Part shown: in pieces, positions 12,091 through 25,300 of the stretch | Layout: each line of letters starts with the position of its first letter | How positions within the stretch are numbered: the stretch's first letter is position 1 | Assembly (NCBI GenBank): GCA_963693085.1 | Contig: OY856413.1 | Span: 743,872,556 to 743,936,555 of the forward strand | Length of the DNA stretch: 64,000 nt | Direction of reading: 5' to 3' | Source of the DNA: Alisma plantago-aquatica | Lineage: Eukaryota > Streptophyta > Magnoliopsida > Alismatales > Alismataceae | The notes under the pieces: model-generated | Told to the model about the DNA's origin: nothing | Database searches by the model: none | The model's input: the letters and a program-made list of their open reading frames with translations, nothing else | Position numbers and translations under genes: made by a program

Positions 12091-15000
12091 CCATTTATTA
12101 CCCTAATTCCATACTCCTAATGGCCACATAGAGAAAGGTGAGTGGACCCGAGTGTTCGTCCCTAAAATGGATCACATAACATATGCATGAATGAAACTAC
12201 AAACAAGTACATAGATAACATGTCCTATAAGAGAACTAAACTAGTACCTGTCATAAGATCTTGGTCCCATATAAAAACCCATATGAATTCCATATGCATG
12301 ACATTAGATATCACCAGAGTAAGAGCAATAGATTATAACCATAGAGCATAAGTAGTGATCATAGCAAGAGTCACAGTGTACCTATTACCTCAAATCATAT
12401 AAATGGTACACATCAACACAACTGTTCCGAGTACGCTATAAAATAGATAAACTCACATGTTTTAGGGAAGATATATTCTTGGAAAAACTCAATATAATAT
12501 CAATAAAGAAATCAACAACATTAAGATCTTTCTTATTAACATGCAAGCATATTTTAGGCATATTTCCATTATACTTAAAAAACAATAATATGGTCATCGA
12601 CCAACTTCCTCAAAGGAAGGGTCTGTAGGGTGCTCAAGATTAGATAAACCTTTTATATACATGAGGGATCTCAAGACCTAAATCAATGTAATAACCCTAT
12701 TTTTATGCCCTTAGCCAAAGAATTAAGGCAAGTACACAAGGTTCATATAATGGACACATTAATTTATGTTCAAGGTTTGTTCAACATATTTAAAAAAAAA
12801 TGAACATACGAATCATGTGGAACAAGTAGATCAAACAAGTATATAAAACCAAGTAGTTTAAGCATAATTTATACAAGAAAGTTTAAAACCACTAGTCTAG
12901 AAAATAGGAAGATAAAGGGTACCTGATTAGAGAACAAGCTTAACAACTTGATTTAGAAGACCATGTAGCAAGCTTAACTAGATCCTGGTAAAAGATTCCA
13001 TAAAGAGATCCTGGGATTACAAGTATGTATAAGTTCATTAATATAAGCAAGATTAGGTCTCATTATTCATTATCATGGTAGTTGTATGTGTCACCTAAGT
13101 ATAATTATCATATATTTCATCATTGATTTCAATATCTCAACTAGGTTATGCATAAACATTATCAAGCAACATAGTGCATCATGGGTTCATTAGAATTTAG
13201 AGTGACACATCACAACTAGACCAGGGATATATGATTAGAGTTCCAAGATCCTAAATAGAGCAATCATAAGATTTGAGCAAGCTTAGTCCACATAAGCATC
13301 AACATTGGTGTAATTAGTCATATTGAGTCATAATCTTGCAAGATTGTCACTATTATGGTATAGATGGGATCTACTTGAGTTAGGCATCATAAACTTCACC
13401 AAAGTACTAATTTGAGATTATAATATAGCAGAATATTTGCATGAGAATTGGAGACTTAGTTACCAACATGCATACTAGATCATATTTCAACTCAAGATTA
13501 GGCCATTTAATCATCTTAGGGCACATACACAATTCAGAAGGTATTTGGGTGCAAAAAGCATGATAAGTTATTGATTTAGGTCAAGCACCAGTATTAGAAG
13601 AAGAACATTCAGTTAGGGTTAAACATTAATAAAGTGATCTTTATCACATAGGTCCATTTAAGGTCATTTCATCAGCATAAGACCATTTTAGTGTGCAAGA
13701 ATGAATAATGTCTAAATCATGATGGATAAAGATGTTCAAGAGACTGATATTAGGCTAACATTAGGATTTGGGACACAAAATATCAAGATCATTCATTCAA
13801 TTAGGAGAAACATCTCAAAAGGACTTCAAAAGCATGAATTTTAGGATATCAGTAGAGGAACAAGAAAATCTAGTGTCTGCAAGTATTTTTAATGGAAAGA
13901 TCACATTATTCTGATAAAAAATCATATATTACATGCTATTTTTGGATGAGGGAGTGATTTGATATCATTTTCCATAGTTTCTGTTGCGAATAGCAATAGT
14001 TGGCCCCCTTGGGTGGTGATTTTGAGTTGATTTGGGCTCTCTAAGACTGAGCCCACAATATTCCCAACCCACATCCCTGCTCAGGTCTTCTCATGGTTCA
14101 AAATCACGGTTTGACGTTTGCCTACTACTCACAGACTCTAGTCACCACCCACAATCACTGCTGACTGAGGGGGACACCACCCATCACTAGTTGTAGTATG
14201 CTTACTTGCATTGGTATGGTGAGGGAAGTGACTATTGGAGAGACATTCCCTACTGTTGGGGCTAGGGAAATTTCGATCCAAGGGTCTAGTATCTTTGCCC
14301 CAGCCCACCTAAAGCCCAAGTGGCCATGGCGGCTGCCGCAGCGGTAGTGGCTGGTGGGAGAGACAAACAATGAGGAAGGGGTATCATTGGGCAGTGGAAC
14401 ATGACTGTGGAGGTGAGTCACAAACCTACAAACTCATATTTGAGGTTGGAAAGGTGTGGTGGTTGCCTGAGGAAAAGGAATGGCTTGCCAGAGTTACCTC
14501 AACCTAGAGGTCCGAGAACTCGAAGGAGGGGGCTAGGTCTGTGAAAGATGAAGAAAAAGAGGGGAATGAGAGGGGGAAGCGAGGGGAAGAAAATGGGTGT
14601 GTTACTTTAAAAAAAAAAAGTGAGAACGATGAATGTTTGACACAACAAAAGGGAGTTAGGTGAGCTCAGCGCCATTGGTGCCGAGCCACCATATGGAGGA
14701 AGGGATTGAAGGGGGAGCCATTCGATGGGGGGATGGATCCGAGGGTCACAATTTACCACAAAAAACCAAAGCACACAGATTGCTAAGATGGCCAAGTGAA
14801 GGGGGCACCTATCCTAATTGGGTCGCACACCCACTCATGCCCAATTGGGTCAAAAATGAATCAAATCAGTGATAAAACAAAGATATTTTTTTCAAAGGTC
14901 AATAGGCTATATCTTTGTCTATGATGGTCAGATTGGGGTAGTTTTTGAATTGTTGGATTCACAATTGAATCCTATACATCATGAAATACATTTGATGGTA

Positions 15001-15252
15001 AAAAGAGTTTATTGAATGGGTTCAATTTTGATTGAAAGTTTATTCACATAATAAGTATGATATTTAGTTCAAAACTCAAATTGAAGGCATATATAAGCAC
15101 AAAGTAATATGTAATCAAATCCAACTCATCAATCGAGCATAAAGTGACTCAAAGTCATAAAATTGAGGGTGAGGATGGTTATTGGGTTCAATAGAGAAGA
15201 TAATTAGTGAATATGTACATAAATGGAATGGGAGAGAAAATCTAGGTTATCA
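12090..15252 (-). repeat. 3' LTR of second LARD-like element
   Basis: Ends on the plus strand in AGGTTATCA, so in element orientation it begins TGATAACCT. Its left part matches 17350-18290 and its right part matches 48398-50648, in the same order. The GC-richer segment at 14020-14600 matches 49400-49980. The left limit is approximate because similarity fades near 12080-12100. Confidence 0.68.
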
Positions 15253-15275
15253 CATCCTTCCCACCTCAAAAGGAA
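15253..15275 (-). promoter_or_regulatory. Polypurine tract of second LARD-like element
   Basis: On the minus strand this reads CCTTTTGAGGTGGGAAGGAT directly before the TG of the LTR, and upstream of it comes GGGGACAAAATTT, the pre-PPT style of plant Ty3/Gypsy elements. It is the strongest evidence for minus orientation. Confidence 0.65.
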
Positions 15276-17350
15276 ATTTTGTCCCCAACAATTTTATAAA
15301 GTTATCAATTGAGATTGAGTTTTCCTATTCAATATCAAAATCATCATGGTATTCTCATAAGTTATCATCACCGCTTACAATATCCATCTCATTCTTAAAT
15401 CGATAAATCAAGCATCATGGTCATCACACAGTCACATAGATCATCAGATTGGGAATACCATAGTCACATAGATCATCAAATTGGAGGTATCGTCACATTA
15501 GTCACAATATTGGATAGATTATCCTACATATCACCAAATTTGGAGAGATCACATTTTAGTTCGAAGGAATAGAGCTCTTTGAATTGAGAGTAAAGCATGA
15601 CTTTAGCTTATACATTGGCCTAGGTGGGGTTATAACTCCATGATCAAGATTCATATTTCAAAAATTTGAGACAAACATCATATTTCAACTAAATAATTTC
15701 TAGCTTAAAATTGATGGAAAGGCCCACCCTAGTCTACATGGAGAATAAACCTAATTCATAAATCAAGTGAGCTAACATAATCATCATTTCACAATTTTGA
15801 GATTTGGGAACATGGAAGTCATTAATCATGTGTTGAGGGTGACCTCAAGATCCAAATAGGGTGATCATAGGAGAAGAATCAATATCAAACTCATAAATCA
15901 TGAGTCATGATTTGATTATTTAATATTGAGAGTAAAGTTCAGCATTAGGGTCATAGGTCCAAATTTTGAAAGCTAGTTTTAGATTTGTAGTTTAGACCTT
16001 AGATGTAATTATTCATCAGTATTCATAAATTGAGCAACAGTCGAGCAACATTTAGAGCATTATTCTAGCAACATTGTGAGATACCAATATTGAGTTCATT
16101 TTCATGGTATTCGAGGTTGATGAATTATCTAGACCCAGGTCTTTATAGGAACTTAACCACAAGCTATAATCAACATTATCATATTTCAAGTTCATCAACG
16201 AATTGAGATTCAAGATTGAGTATCAATATCACCATATATCTGACCTATAAGGGACTTAGGTCATGAAATCAAAATTGGGTGGAAGGGGTTTCCTTTCCAA
16301 ACTCTAAAAAAATAAGGAGATGAAAATTTAGAGGAATTCATAATAGAGATGTGACCTAGGTTAGGGGAGTCATAAGTCAACTACCACCCTAAGCACATTA
16401 GTCTATATTAATTGTGAGCCATCAAGTATACCCAATCAATAGAGTATCATTTATCAAACCATACATTAAAGGGTAATTATATCGAAGATCATGATCATAA
16501 TAGAGAAATCATATTTCAAGATTTCACAATATCGAGGTCATAATCATGTTCCCTTCCTTTCATGGTCAAGGTAAGGGTATATTTTGGAAATTGAGAAGCC
16601 AAATTGGGCACTCCTAGAGTTAGAACATACTCGAGAAAGATTGAAATTGATGACCATCTTACTAATTAAAATTGAGATTACAAAGAGAGATGAAAATGAA
16701 TAGGAAAGTTCTCTTGTATCAAAGCCTTTTATCATGATTTTGAGAGTCCAAGACCATAGTCATTACAAGGCATAATCATCGACATATAAAATAGGGGAAA
16801 TTTTCTTAATCATTTTTGAGGTTTGGCAAAGAATAGGGCACCATGAATTCAATCAAATAGGGACCTCATCAACCGTGATGTATAATGTACAAATCCTCCT
16901 TGTCTCATCATATCATGATCATTATCATTTTACCTCGAACATAGAAAGAATGTAGTCTAGATTTGGTAGAGTTGAGTTAACATGATCTAAGAAGTCATAC
17001 ATGAGTGCTTAACTACAAAAGTACTTTCATTAGTCATAATCAAGTTTTCAATTTAAGGTCAAATCATGCATTATCATTATTTACTCAAAATTTACCATTT
17101 CATTTTAGATTTTGGTCTTTCCCCATACATAGCTACCCATAATTAAGAGATCATGTGATTGATAGTCGTGAGTAGAAGAATCACATGAGGAGATGATAAG
17201 CTAACTGATCATCTAACGGGTGGGTTAGGCTTGTCCTTACAGAAGAGTTGAAATTCTAGAAGACTCTCTAGGGTATGTGGAATTGGGTTATTAAACATGC
17301 ATAGAGGATATGTGATTGCTCATAACATTTTTCACGAAAGTTTTTATTAC
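15276..17350 (-). other. Internal region of second LARD-like element, no coding capacity
   Basis: About 2.1 kb of AT-rich sequence with many stops in all frames. The longest frame (16544-16735, minus) is not recognisable. Short ATCA/TCAT-rich words recur densely (for example 15410-15540). No gag or pol motif was seen. Confidence 0.55.
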
Positions 17351-18290
17351 CCTAAGTCCACACATCTAATGTCTATACAACCGAAGACAAGTGAACCGAA
17401 GTATTCGTCCCTAGAATGGATCACATAACATATGCATGAATAAAACCACAAACAGGAATGCATGAATAAAACCACAAAAAAGAACATATATAACATGGCA
17501 TATAAGAGGAACTAAACTAGTACCTATCATAAGATCTTAGTCTCATATAAAAACCCACAAGAATTCCAATTACATGACATTAGATATCAACAAAGTAAGA
17601 GCCATAGATTATAACCATAGAGAATAAGCAACGACCATAGCAAGAGTAATAGTGTACCTATTACCTAAAATTGTAAAAAGGTACACATCAACACAACTGT
17701 GTTGATCACACTATAAAATACATAAACTCATTGGTTTAAGAGAACATATATGCTTAGAAAAACTCAACATAATAGCAAGAAATAAATTTAAAACATTAAG
17801 AACTTTGTTATTAACATGCAAGAGTATTTTAGGCATATTTACATTATACTTAAACAACAACAATACGGCCATTGACCAACTTCCTCAAAGGAAGGCTCCA
17901 TAAGGGTGCTCAAGATTAGCTAACCCTTTCAATATGTGAGGGACAAAGACCTAAGTCAATGAGCTAACCCTATTTTCAACATGGCTTGTTCCCTTACATT
18001 GAGAATTAAGGCATGTACACAAGGTTCATATAATGGACAAATTCATTTATGTTCAAGGTTTGTTCAACATATTTCAAGAAAAATGAATATACTAATCATA
18101 GGGAACAAGTAGTTTAAACAAGTATATAAAGCCAATCAGTTTAAGCATAATTCATACAAGTAAGTTCAATACCACTAGTTTGGCCAATAGGAGGATAAAT
18201 CATACCTTATTAGAGAAAAAGACTAACAACTTGATCTAGAAGACCAAGTATCAAGCTTAACTAGATCTTGGTAAAAGACTCCCCAAAGAG
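17350..18290 (-). repeat. 5' LTR of second LARD-like element, part 1 (before nested insertion)
   Basis: Matches 12100-13012 with substitutions and a small local duplication (about 17436-17480, where GCATGAATAAAACCACAAA is repeated). It stops at CAAAGAG, the target site of the 4.6 kb solo LTR, and resumes after 48397. Confidence 0.65.
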
Positions 18291-18323
18291 TGTAAGGCCC
18301 CTGACCTGAGTTTTGGGGTAACC

Positions 18324-19475
18324 TGATGGAGCCTCCACTCATGTGGAGTTGTGTGCACCACTAAAAATCCTAGAGATAGTAAGTCTCTAAGTTTAACCTT
18401 GTGTGTACTATAATAAGATCTCCACCCACGTACGCTAAGGTATGTGGAAGTCTTATCGTAGTACAGTTGAGGGTTGAATCCATGAGACAAAAGTCTTTTT
18501 AAGGATTTAACAAGTTGGAAAACATTATAATTCTATTTATCTACTTAAGAGTTGATATTTAGATCGAAGAGTTGGGTTGATGATTAAACTAAAGTACAAA
18601 AGGAAATTAAATGGTAGGAAAGTAAAGTTAAGGTTGTAAACAATATTTGGAAACAACTAGGATGTGATCAAGTTTCACCACCGCTACACATGGATCATAA
18701 CATGCAACATAATAACTTGGCTTGCAAAAAGGGGTCTAACCAGTTAGTATCTTTGTAGACTTAGCTTTATTTCGAATAGCTAACTATGAGAAACATGGAA
18801 GTATTGCATCCTTTGGATGGAGTGTGGACCCTAGACTGGAAGCCCTGGGGTGATGAATGAAGGTTGAAATAGCTTTGGAACAATTAGTGCAGCCTTAGGG
18901 TGTCTAAGAGTCTGATCCCAAGCGAGGACCCCTTTGGTCCTATTTATAGGCTTCCAAGGGATCTTGAATGGTCTTGGGACCGTTTGGATCTTGAACGATC
19001 TTGGGACCATTTGGATCTTTAATGGTTTGGAGACCGTTTGGATCCTCACGATCTTGGGACCGTTTCGATCCTCCTGGTCTTGAGACTATTTGGCTTTAAT
19101 TCGGTCTTGGGACCGTTTGGCCTTCATACAGTCTTGGGACCGTCTGGCTTCATACGGTCTTGGGACCGTGTGGCTTTATACGGTCTTGGGACCGTTTGGC
19201 CTTCATACGGTATTGGGACCATTTGGCTTTATTCGGTCTTGGGACTGTTTGGCTTTATACGATCTTGGGACCATTTAACTTTATACGGTCTTGGGACCGT
19301 TTGGCTTCTTTGCATTTTTTTGGGGTTTTCTGTAAGAAGAAAAAGGAGAAATGTTAGTCTATTAGTATATTAACAATAAAGTGGAAAGTTAAGTATTCTA
19401 TCTAATTTATCTAAGAAAGAGTATGGAAAACTAAGAAAAATTAGTAAGATAACATCACAAAATGGGAGGTTATCA
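18324..19475 (-). repeat. Athila 3' LTR (1152 bp, shortened)
   Basis: Plus-strand edges TGATGGA and GGTTATCA agree with the right LTR. It lacks a block of about 610 bp present in the right copy at about 42494-43106; the two copies rejoin at GGATGGAGTGTGG. Thirteen hairpin repeat units lie at 18969-19309. Confidence 0.85.
18969..19309 (-). repeat. Hairpin repeat array in Athila 3' LTR
   Basis: Thirteen units of about 23-26 bp. The best units contain CGGTC-TTGG-GACCG, a 5-bp stem with a 4-nt loop, followed by TTTGG. Several units have one stem mismatch, mostly C/T or G/A changes. In element orientation the array lies in the U3 side of the LTR. Confidence 0.85.
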
Positions 19476-19488
19476 CCCCCCTAAGAGT
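19476..19488 (-). promoter_or_regulatory. Athila polypurine tract
   Basis: On the minus strand ACTCTTAGGGGGG directly precedes the TG of the 3' LTR. No comparable purine run adjoins the right LTR, which fixes the orientation. Confidence 0.75.
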
Positions 19489-20689
19489 CTAGCTTATCCT
19501 CAAGCTGGATAAAGCGAAGGCACGTAGTGGCGAGGTAATTTTATTTAGTGAAGATTTCCATACTCTTGCTTCAATTCTAAACCAGAGATCTCCCAGAGTG
19601 TTATCGGGGCTTCTACACGTACCAACTCTTTCAGGAATCGGGAGTTGCGTGGAGCTCATGTTTCTTCTGCATCGCGTAACTCGCATTGGGACCACCTTTT
19701 TCTTGATCGTATTTTGTGCATGCTTTCGACTCTGAGCAGTTTTATACTTCTTTGAAAATCCTACCGGAAGCTAAGATGGGTATGAGGGTTGGCTGAAGGC
19801 TGTTGTGTAACTCCCCCTTTGAAGGGGGAGGGTTTTTCTAAACTTTTCAGGTCTCACTACCGGGTGCGACACATCTGCCTTTGTGAGGGCAGCTGAATGT
19901 ACTGGTCGGGCAAGACCTTTGTCAAATTTTTCATATATTTGGAGACCTTAGGATCTCACTACCGGAAGTGACACATCTTCCTTTGTGAGGGCAGCTAAAT
20001 GTACCGGCCGGGCAAGACCTTTATTGTCTCTTCATATAGGTCCTTATGCATGACACAACTCTCATGTTTTTATTTAACACTCTGACTTTTATTTATATGC
20101 TCACCGGCTTAGGAATTGGGTAATTAGGGGTTTTTATTTGGGCTGCCAAGACTCTTTTTGAAAAGAATAAAACTGTTCTCTAGAGTTTCTAGATGTGCAT
20201 TTGTTTCGATTTCGTACTCGGCATTGCGATGTTCCTTGATTTGGATTTCTCCTGGTTCCCTTCCGTCCTTGAGTTGTTTCGGCCGCGGTTTTGACCTATG
20301 TGGAGTGTAATGTAGAATGGAAGCAAAAGCATGAATATCGAGTGTGAGAGTGATTTATTAATTCACCATTACATGCCTAAATGCTACTTATGTAAGTGCT
20401 TCTGAGGACTACTTTGTCTCTAATTTAGCTAAGGGTGTCCCCTTTCCAAAACGAATGTTTTCTTATGTACAAGAGCTATTCTATCAACGAAATTATTAGA
20501 AAAGCAAATTTTCAGAAAAAGAAAAATTTGTATGAAAGAACAAAGGTAATTGAAAGAGTGGGGAATAGAAGATTTGAATATAATACCTCACCTCTGCCCA
20601 ATGTACTCCCCCCCAACTTATCATTCACTATGTCCTCAGAGTGTCAAGGTGATAGGTTGAGAAGTACATGGACAAGGGTATTAAGATTC
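19489..20689 (-). other. Athila 3' untranslated region with a duplicated block
   Basis: No coding similarity seen. It contains a block present twice (19849-19925 and 19951-20023) sharing TCTCACTACCGG, TTTGTGAGGGCAGCT and GGGCAAGACCTTT, and a perfect 9-bp stem with a 2-nt loop at 19811-19830 (CTCCCCCTT/AAGGGGGAG). The duplicated block may be an RNA structural or packaging element; that is inference. Confidence 0.5.
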
Positions 20690-22300
20690 TGTTAAACCCT
20701 TGTTTGCTCCATAAGAATGTAGGAGATTAGCTGCAAATTTTCCACGTAAAGCGTGATAATCCACATCCTTCATCTCCTCCATGTGTTTTCCAAGAACAGA
20801 GAGGGTATACATTTGATCTGCTGGGGACATCTGTGGCAAAAGGCTAGGCGATTAAAATGCTCTTTGTTGTACACCTTTGTGTGTATTCCGAGAAGATCGT
20901 GTAGTCGCTCGGTGCAATCCTTCACCACTTCCTCTGTGGGCGTCTTTTCTATAACAACATACTCCCTCTGGTTTGGATTGAATTGGCTATAAGAACTATT
21001 GTATATGATTGTAGTTCCATTATGTAAGTTTGTTTCCAACAACATCCAATGTTCAGAGTGAAGGAAAGGAAACAAGATGAACTTTGGAGTCGTATGTTGA
21101 AGATATGAGATAAGGGCTTCATTGGTGCCGAAGTTCTTTGACTTGAGTAAATCATCCTTCATGTATGTGGACACCATGTAAACCACAGGTAGGTCCCATG
21201 CTAGAAGAAATTGGTAGGCAGTCATTATTCTCGCGGATAATGAACCTTTTATTTGTACTATTTCACGGAGTGAATATGCCATTATGAGAATGTTCCCGTC
21301 GAGGAAAACAAGCTCATCGTTCTCTTCTTAAAGCTGAGACATGATGAGTCTGAGTTCATTATCTGAAAGACTCTTGCATGCAGCAAGGTCAAAGTTTGGG
21401 AACGTTGGTTGTATAGCAGATAGGGGCACCATATCTTTAGATGATCTGTTGATGGTGGCCCCTATTAACCAATCGATGTCCCCCTTGTCATCATCCATAT
21501 CAAAAGTATAAGGGTCCCATTGGCATTGTACTGGGATCTTGGCGGTCTGCTATTGTTGTTTCTCCAACTCCTTCAGAGTTTGTCTTAAAGGTTGCTTTTG
21601 CGGATGTTGGATAGTAGAGAATAAGTAGTGAGGTACGTCGTCTAGTGCCATTGTCAGGTCCTTGAAGAATCGTCTGTCACATATGAGCTCCATGGCATAA
21701 CGTCCCCGTAAGGAGTGCATATTGTTTGTGGCTAGCTCAATAAAGGGGATATGTCTGTTGATAGCTTCAATAAATCTTATTATACAGAAAGCGCAGTCCC
21801 CAGAACCTTGTAGAGTTTGGACTGATGGGTTGATGATTTGGAACCAAGGTTCGTTCCAACCATGTTGAAGAGATGGGTAGGCAACCCATATTACTTTGAG
21901 AAGCCGGAAAGGAATGCATCGTGCTTCTCTGGCTTTAGAACCAACAAAGTTTATCTTCCTGGCTTTGAGCTCACTGGCGCAGAAATTGTACACCTTGGCA
22001 TCGCGGACTTCGGTGTCGACAATCATAAGGAGCCACTAGCCTAAAACTTTAAAAGGCACTGTGATGTAGCGTGCCTTTCGCGTGAGTCCTATTTGTAGAC
22101 GCTCGATGGACTTTTCCTGTAAGTCCTTGTCTAAAAAGCATAGAGCTAGAGTAGGTGAAGCGTTGAAAATTGGTTGCAGTCTCTTCGGGCTCCGAAATTC
22201 TTCGATTGAGTTGGCCAGCAGAACACAGAATATTGCCATCTTCACTACCGACTAAGGTTGTAGAAGAATACGGAAATCTTTGCGTGTCAACTTGCGCTTT
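20690..22300 (-). pseudogene. Two tandem Ulp1-like (C48) cysteine protease domains of the Athila element
   Basis: One minus-strand frame runs through most of this stretch with a few in-frame stops. Domain 1 (about 22300-21665) has a start like LTRKDFRILLQP, a strand ITVPFKVLG, then a stop (22036-22038) where the catalytic His before Trp is expected, then VYNF (Asp replaced by Asn, 21985-21987) and QGSGDC with the catalytic Cys codon at 21793-21795, ending SLRGRYAMELI. Domain 2 (about 21330-20715) has SEHWMLLE with the His at 21049-21051, IIYNSS (again Asn), and after a frameshift the matching end YHALRGKFAANLL (20719-20758). Ulp1 family enzymes process SUMO-like proteins. Both copies are inactive as they stand. 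The family call is by motif, without a profile search. Confidence 0.6.
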
Positions 22301-22374
22301 GTCTTTGTATTATTATAGATGATATCCGCCCCGTCCTTGGCATCGTCTACAATAGTGTTCAGGATGAAGATGTC

Positions 22375-25300
22375 CTAAACATCTAATGTAGAGATGGTCG
22401 CCATGTCCAAGTCGTGCATCTTGTGAGGTAGAGGTGGTATTGGGGGAAGGTTTTGTGATGGAGGAAGTGAAGCCTGCTCGTTGTCGTCCATATATTGTGG
22501 CAGATCTTCATCCTTATTAGAATCAGAGTTGAGTCTATCATCAGTGTCAAGACTCACTCTGTCCTCGGAATCCTCTTGCTCTGGGGGGGGTGTAGCTTGT
22601 TCTAGGACAGAGTGTTGAAGAGTGATGGCTGCTGTGATAGGGCTAGTGCTGGTTTCCATAATACATTGTTGAAACTCAACAAAAGTTGCATCTTTTGTAG
22701 TGTCCCCAGGGATCCCATTGTTGTGAAATTAAAAAATTGATCCCCATATGACATTGTGACATTGCCATTATTATCGGGGGAGTGGTGGTCTTTGGTTTTA
22801 CCCTCCTTTTGGTCTCCACCATCTCCCCTCTTTGTAATATCTGCCCCTCGGCTGGTGCCCTCACCAACATTGCCTGGGTTGTCGGGTTGGTCATCTGAGG
22901 AGGAGTTGTCTACATTGGAATTAGCCGAGGAGTCAGAATCTCCATCATTGTCTTCATTGTCATCATCGTCATCCGCCACTTTGTCCTTTGGCTTCTTTTT
23001 TGCTACTTTCTTACACTACCAATGGATGGCTTGTAATTCTTTGAGTGCCACTTGTACATGCTCGTGAGTTTTGAGCAGTGCATCATGGATTTCTTTAAGA
23101 TCGGTATATCTTGCTTCGGCAGAGAGGAGTCATGCTGATAGATCGGTCATTTGTGCTCATAGATGATTGAGTTCATCATTTGAATGCTCCTCTTGGCGGT
23201 GGATGAATTGTGTGAGGCTGCTATCAATGCCATCCAAGCACGTGCTCAGTTTAGTTTGCTATCATTGAATCTCGCAAAGGGTCTCAGATAGAGGATGTGT
23301 TTGCTTAGAGACCCTATCGACTTGCTAGGCTAATGCTTCTTGCTGGCCTTTCATCCCAAGTATCAACTCTGACAATTTTGTACGCGGTCAACTTGCTGGG
23401 CTGCTATTTCCTGCCGTTGTTGAATGCTTGTGAGGATGCCTGGTAAGGCGTGAGTCTGCTCACCAAGCTTGGATACCTGTGTAGCAAGTCCTTACACACA
23501 AGAAACAATTGATTTTAAGATGTTAGAAGGGTCGGTGAGGAGGTTTCGAATAGCGTCAAATTGCCGTCCGAATTCCTCACCGACCTGTGAAAAAGGGACC
23601 CCAGAGGTGAATGGGTGGGATGGCTGGTGTCTAGGTGGAATGGTGGAGGTGCCTTGTGAAAAATACACTATTGATGGGCCCACGAATTGTGTGGTGACTG
23701 TAGAGGGAGTCATCAGCAGTATCGGGGTGGTTGCGGATGAGAAGGGTGGTGACATCCCGCGTGTAAAAGGTGGAACTGAGAATGCCGGGGAGAAAGTGGT
23801 GGAAGTAAAGGTGAGATCAGGCATTGAGGTGAAGAATGGGATGCCCGAGGAGAAAATGAGTGAGGCGGAAGATGCGGGTGAAGTTGTGGTTGTAGAGAAA
23901 GGGGTTGTGGTGGGAATTATTGTGGAAACTGGTAGAAGAGTCGTGGATGGCAGAATGGTGGAAGTTGGGAGTGTGGTGGGGGTGGTTGTAGAGGTGAACC
24001 CAACATACAAATCCAAGATGAAGGGTTCTGGTGTTGGATTCATGATGTTTTCTACACTGTGGAGGTGTTCTGCCTCTGGGTTAATCTTCGATGTGGGCGT
24101 CCCCGACTGATGTTGTTTTTCTGCACGTAGTTTGGATGATTGTGCTACTGGTAATTTCTTTGGCCTTGTTGCTAGGGAAGTGACGCTATGCTCTGTCTTC
24201 CCTGCTTTTGCTTATTTCTACTTTTCTTTACTGAGGGGAGAAGGTTAGCAAGCACCTTTTTAGTGAAGAGAAGCTTGTCTTTATCATAATCAACCAACTC
24301 TGGAAGGGGTAGCAATGTCCTGGATGTTTTGACAGTTGGGCAGAAGACATAATGGAGTTTGGCATCCTTCTCCTTTAAAATATAGGTGTTGTTTAGGACC
24401 TGGTCATTTGTTAGAGTGTCACCCTTGATCAACGTACATTTTGGAAGTGGTCCATCCATCTTAAGATATTTGAGAATTGATGTTACATGACCACCCATGC
24501 ACATTTCCTTTCCGAGGGCATAAGATGTGTGTTTGTGTATCAAATGTCATCTGATGTTGACTGGTTGCCCCTTTAGGATGGACCACCGTGTGAAGAGGTC
24601 TGAAATGATAGCGTTCCCGCTCTCTGTCCTAGGGAATAGAGTGCCTGTTATTATTTTGTGCAGAGTTCGCACCAGGCTGGAATGAATGTTGGAGGTTTTG
24701 CAAGTCTTTGATTCATAACTGGGAATTCCCATCAACGACCTCCAGAAGGTATGCCTGTTGAACTAGGGGTGGTCTAGACTTTCCGCCTTAGCCTTTTTAG
24801 CTGATCTTAGTTGTCGATGAAGATTCCATTCAATAGGTTCTTAGTCAAAATGACTTTTCTCCCAAAAAGTGAGGTTACTAGCTTGCGTTCGCCTCCATCC
24901 TTTGGTTTGTCTGTTGCGTCCACGGGGTCTTTGGTGAGGTAAGTGAAGAACTCCAGTGTGGGCTCAACATAGAAATTCTCTACGATGAAGCAAAGTTTGG
25001 AAAGATTTGTGTTGTCGAGTAGGGAGAGAAATCTTTCATAGATCCCCATTTTCTTCATTACGTTAGAGTAGACGTACTTGGTTGGTCGTAGGATTTTGTC
25101 GCCAGCTTGCAATTGTTGAATGTAGAGATTAGTTGGTGTTGCGATTGCCGTGGTGGTGGCAGCAGGAGTGGCATGTGCTGCCAGGAGTTGTTCTCTTGCA
25201 ATTGAGGGCCAGACTTGCTTCTGTGCCCATCTTTTGATGGGTCTTTCTTCAATGGCCTCCTGGGCCTTCCTTTTTCCCTTGACTTTGTAGGTGGGGATTC

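Noticed and set aside
18969..19309. A CRISPR-like array
   Set aside because: Units are contiguous without unique spacers and lie in a plant retrotransposon LTR.
19038..19373. Plus-strand frames through the LTR hairpin array as a repeat protein
   Set aside because: All three frames are open through the array because the unit lacks stops; the array lies in an LTR.
23469..24110. A 213-codon plus-strand open frame as a gene
   Set aside because: It is the complement of the Pro/Ser/Thr-rich part of the Athila env-like region and has low-complexity Val/Gly composition.
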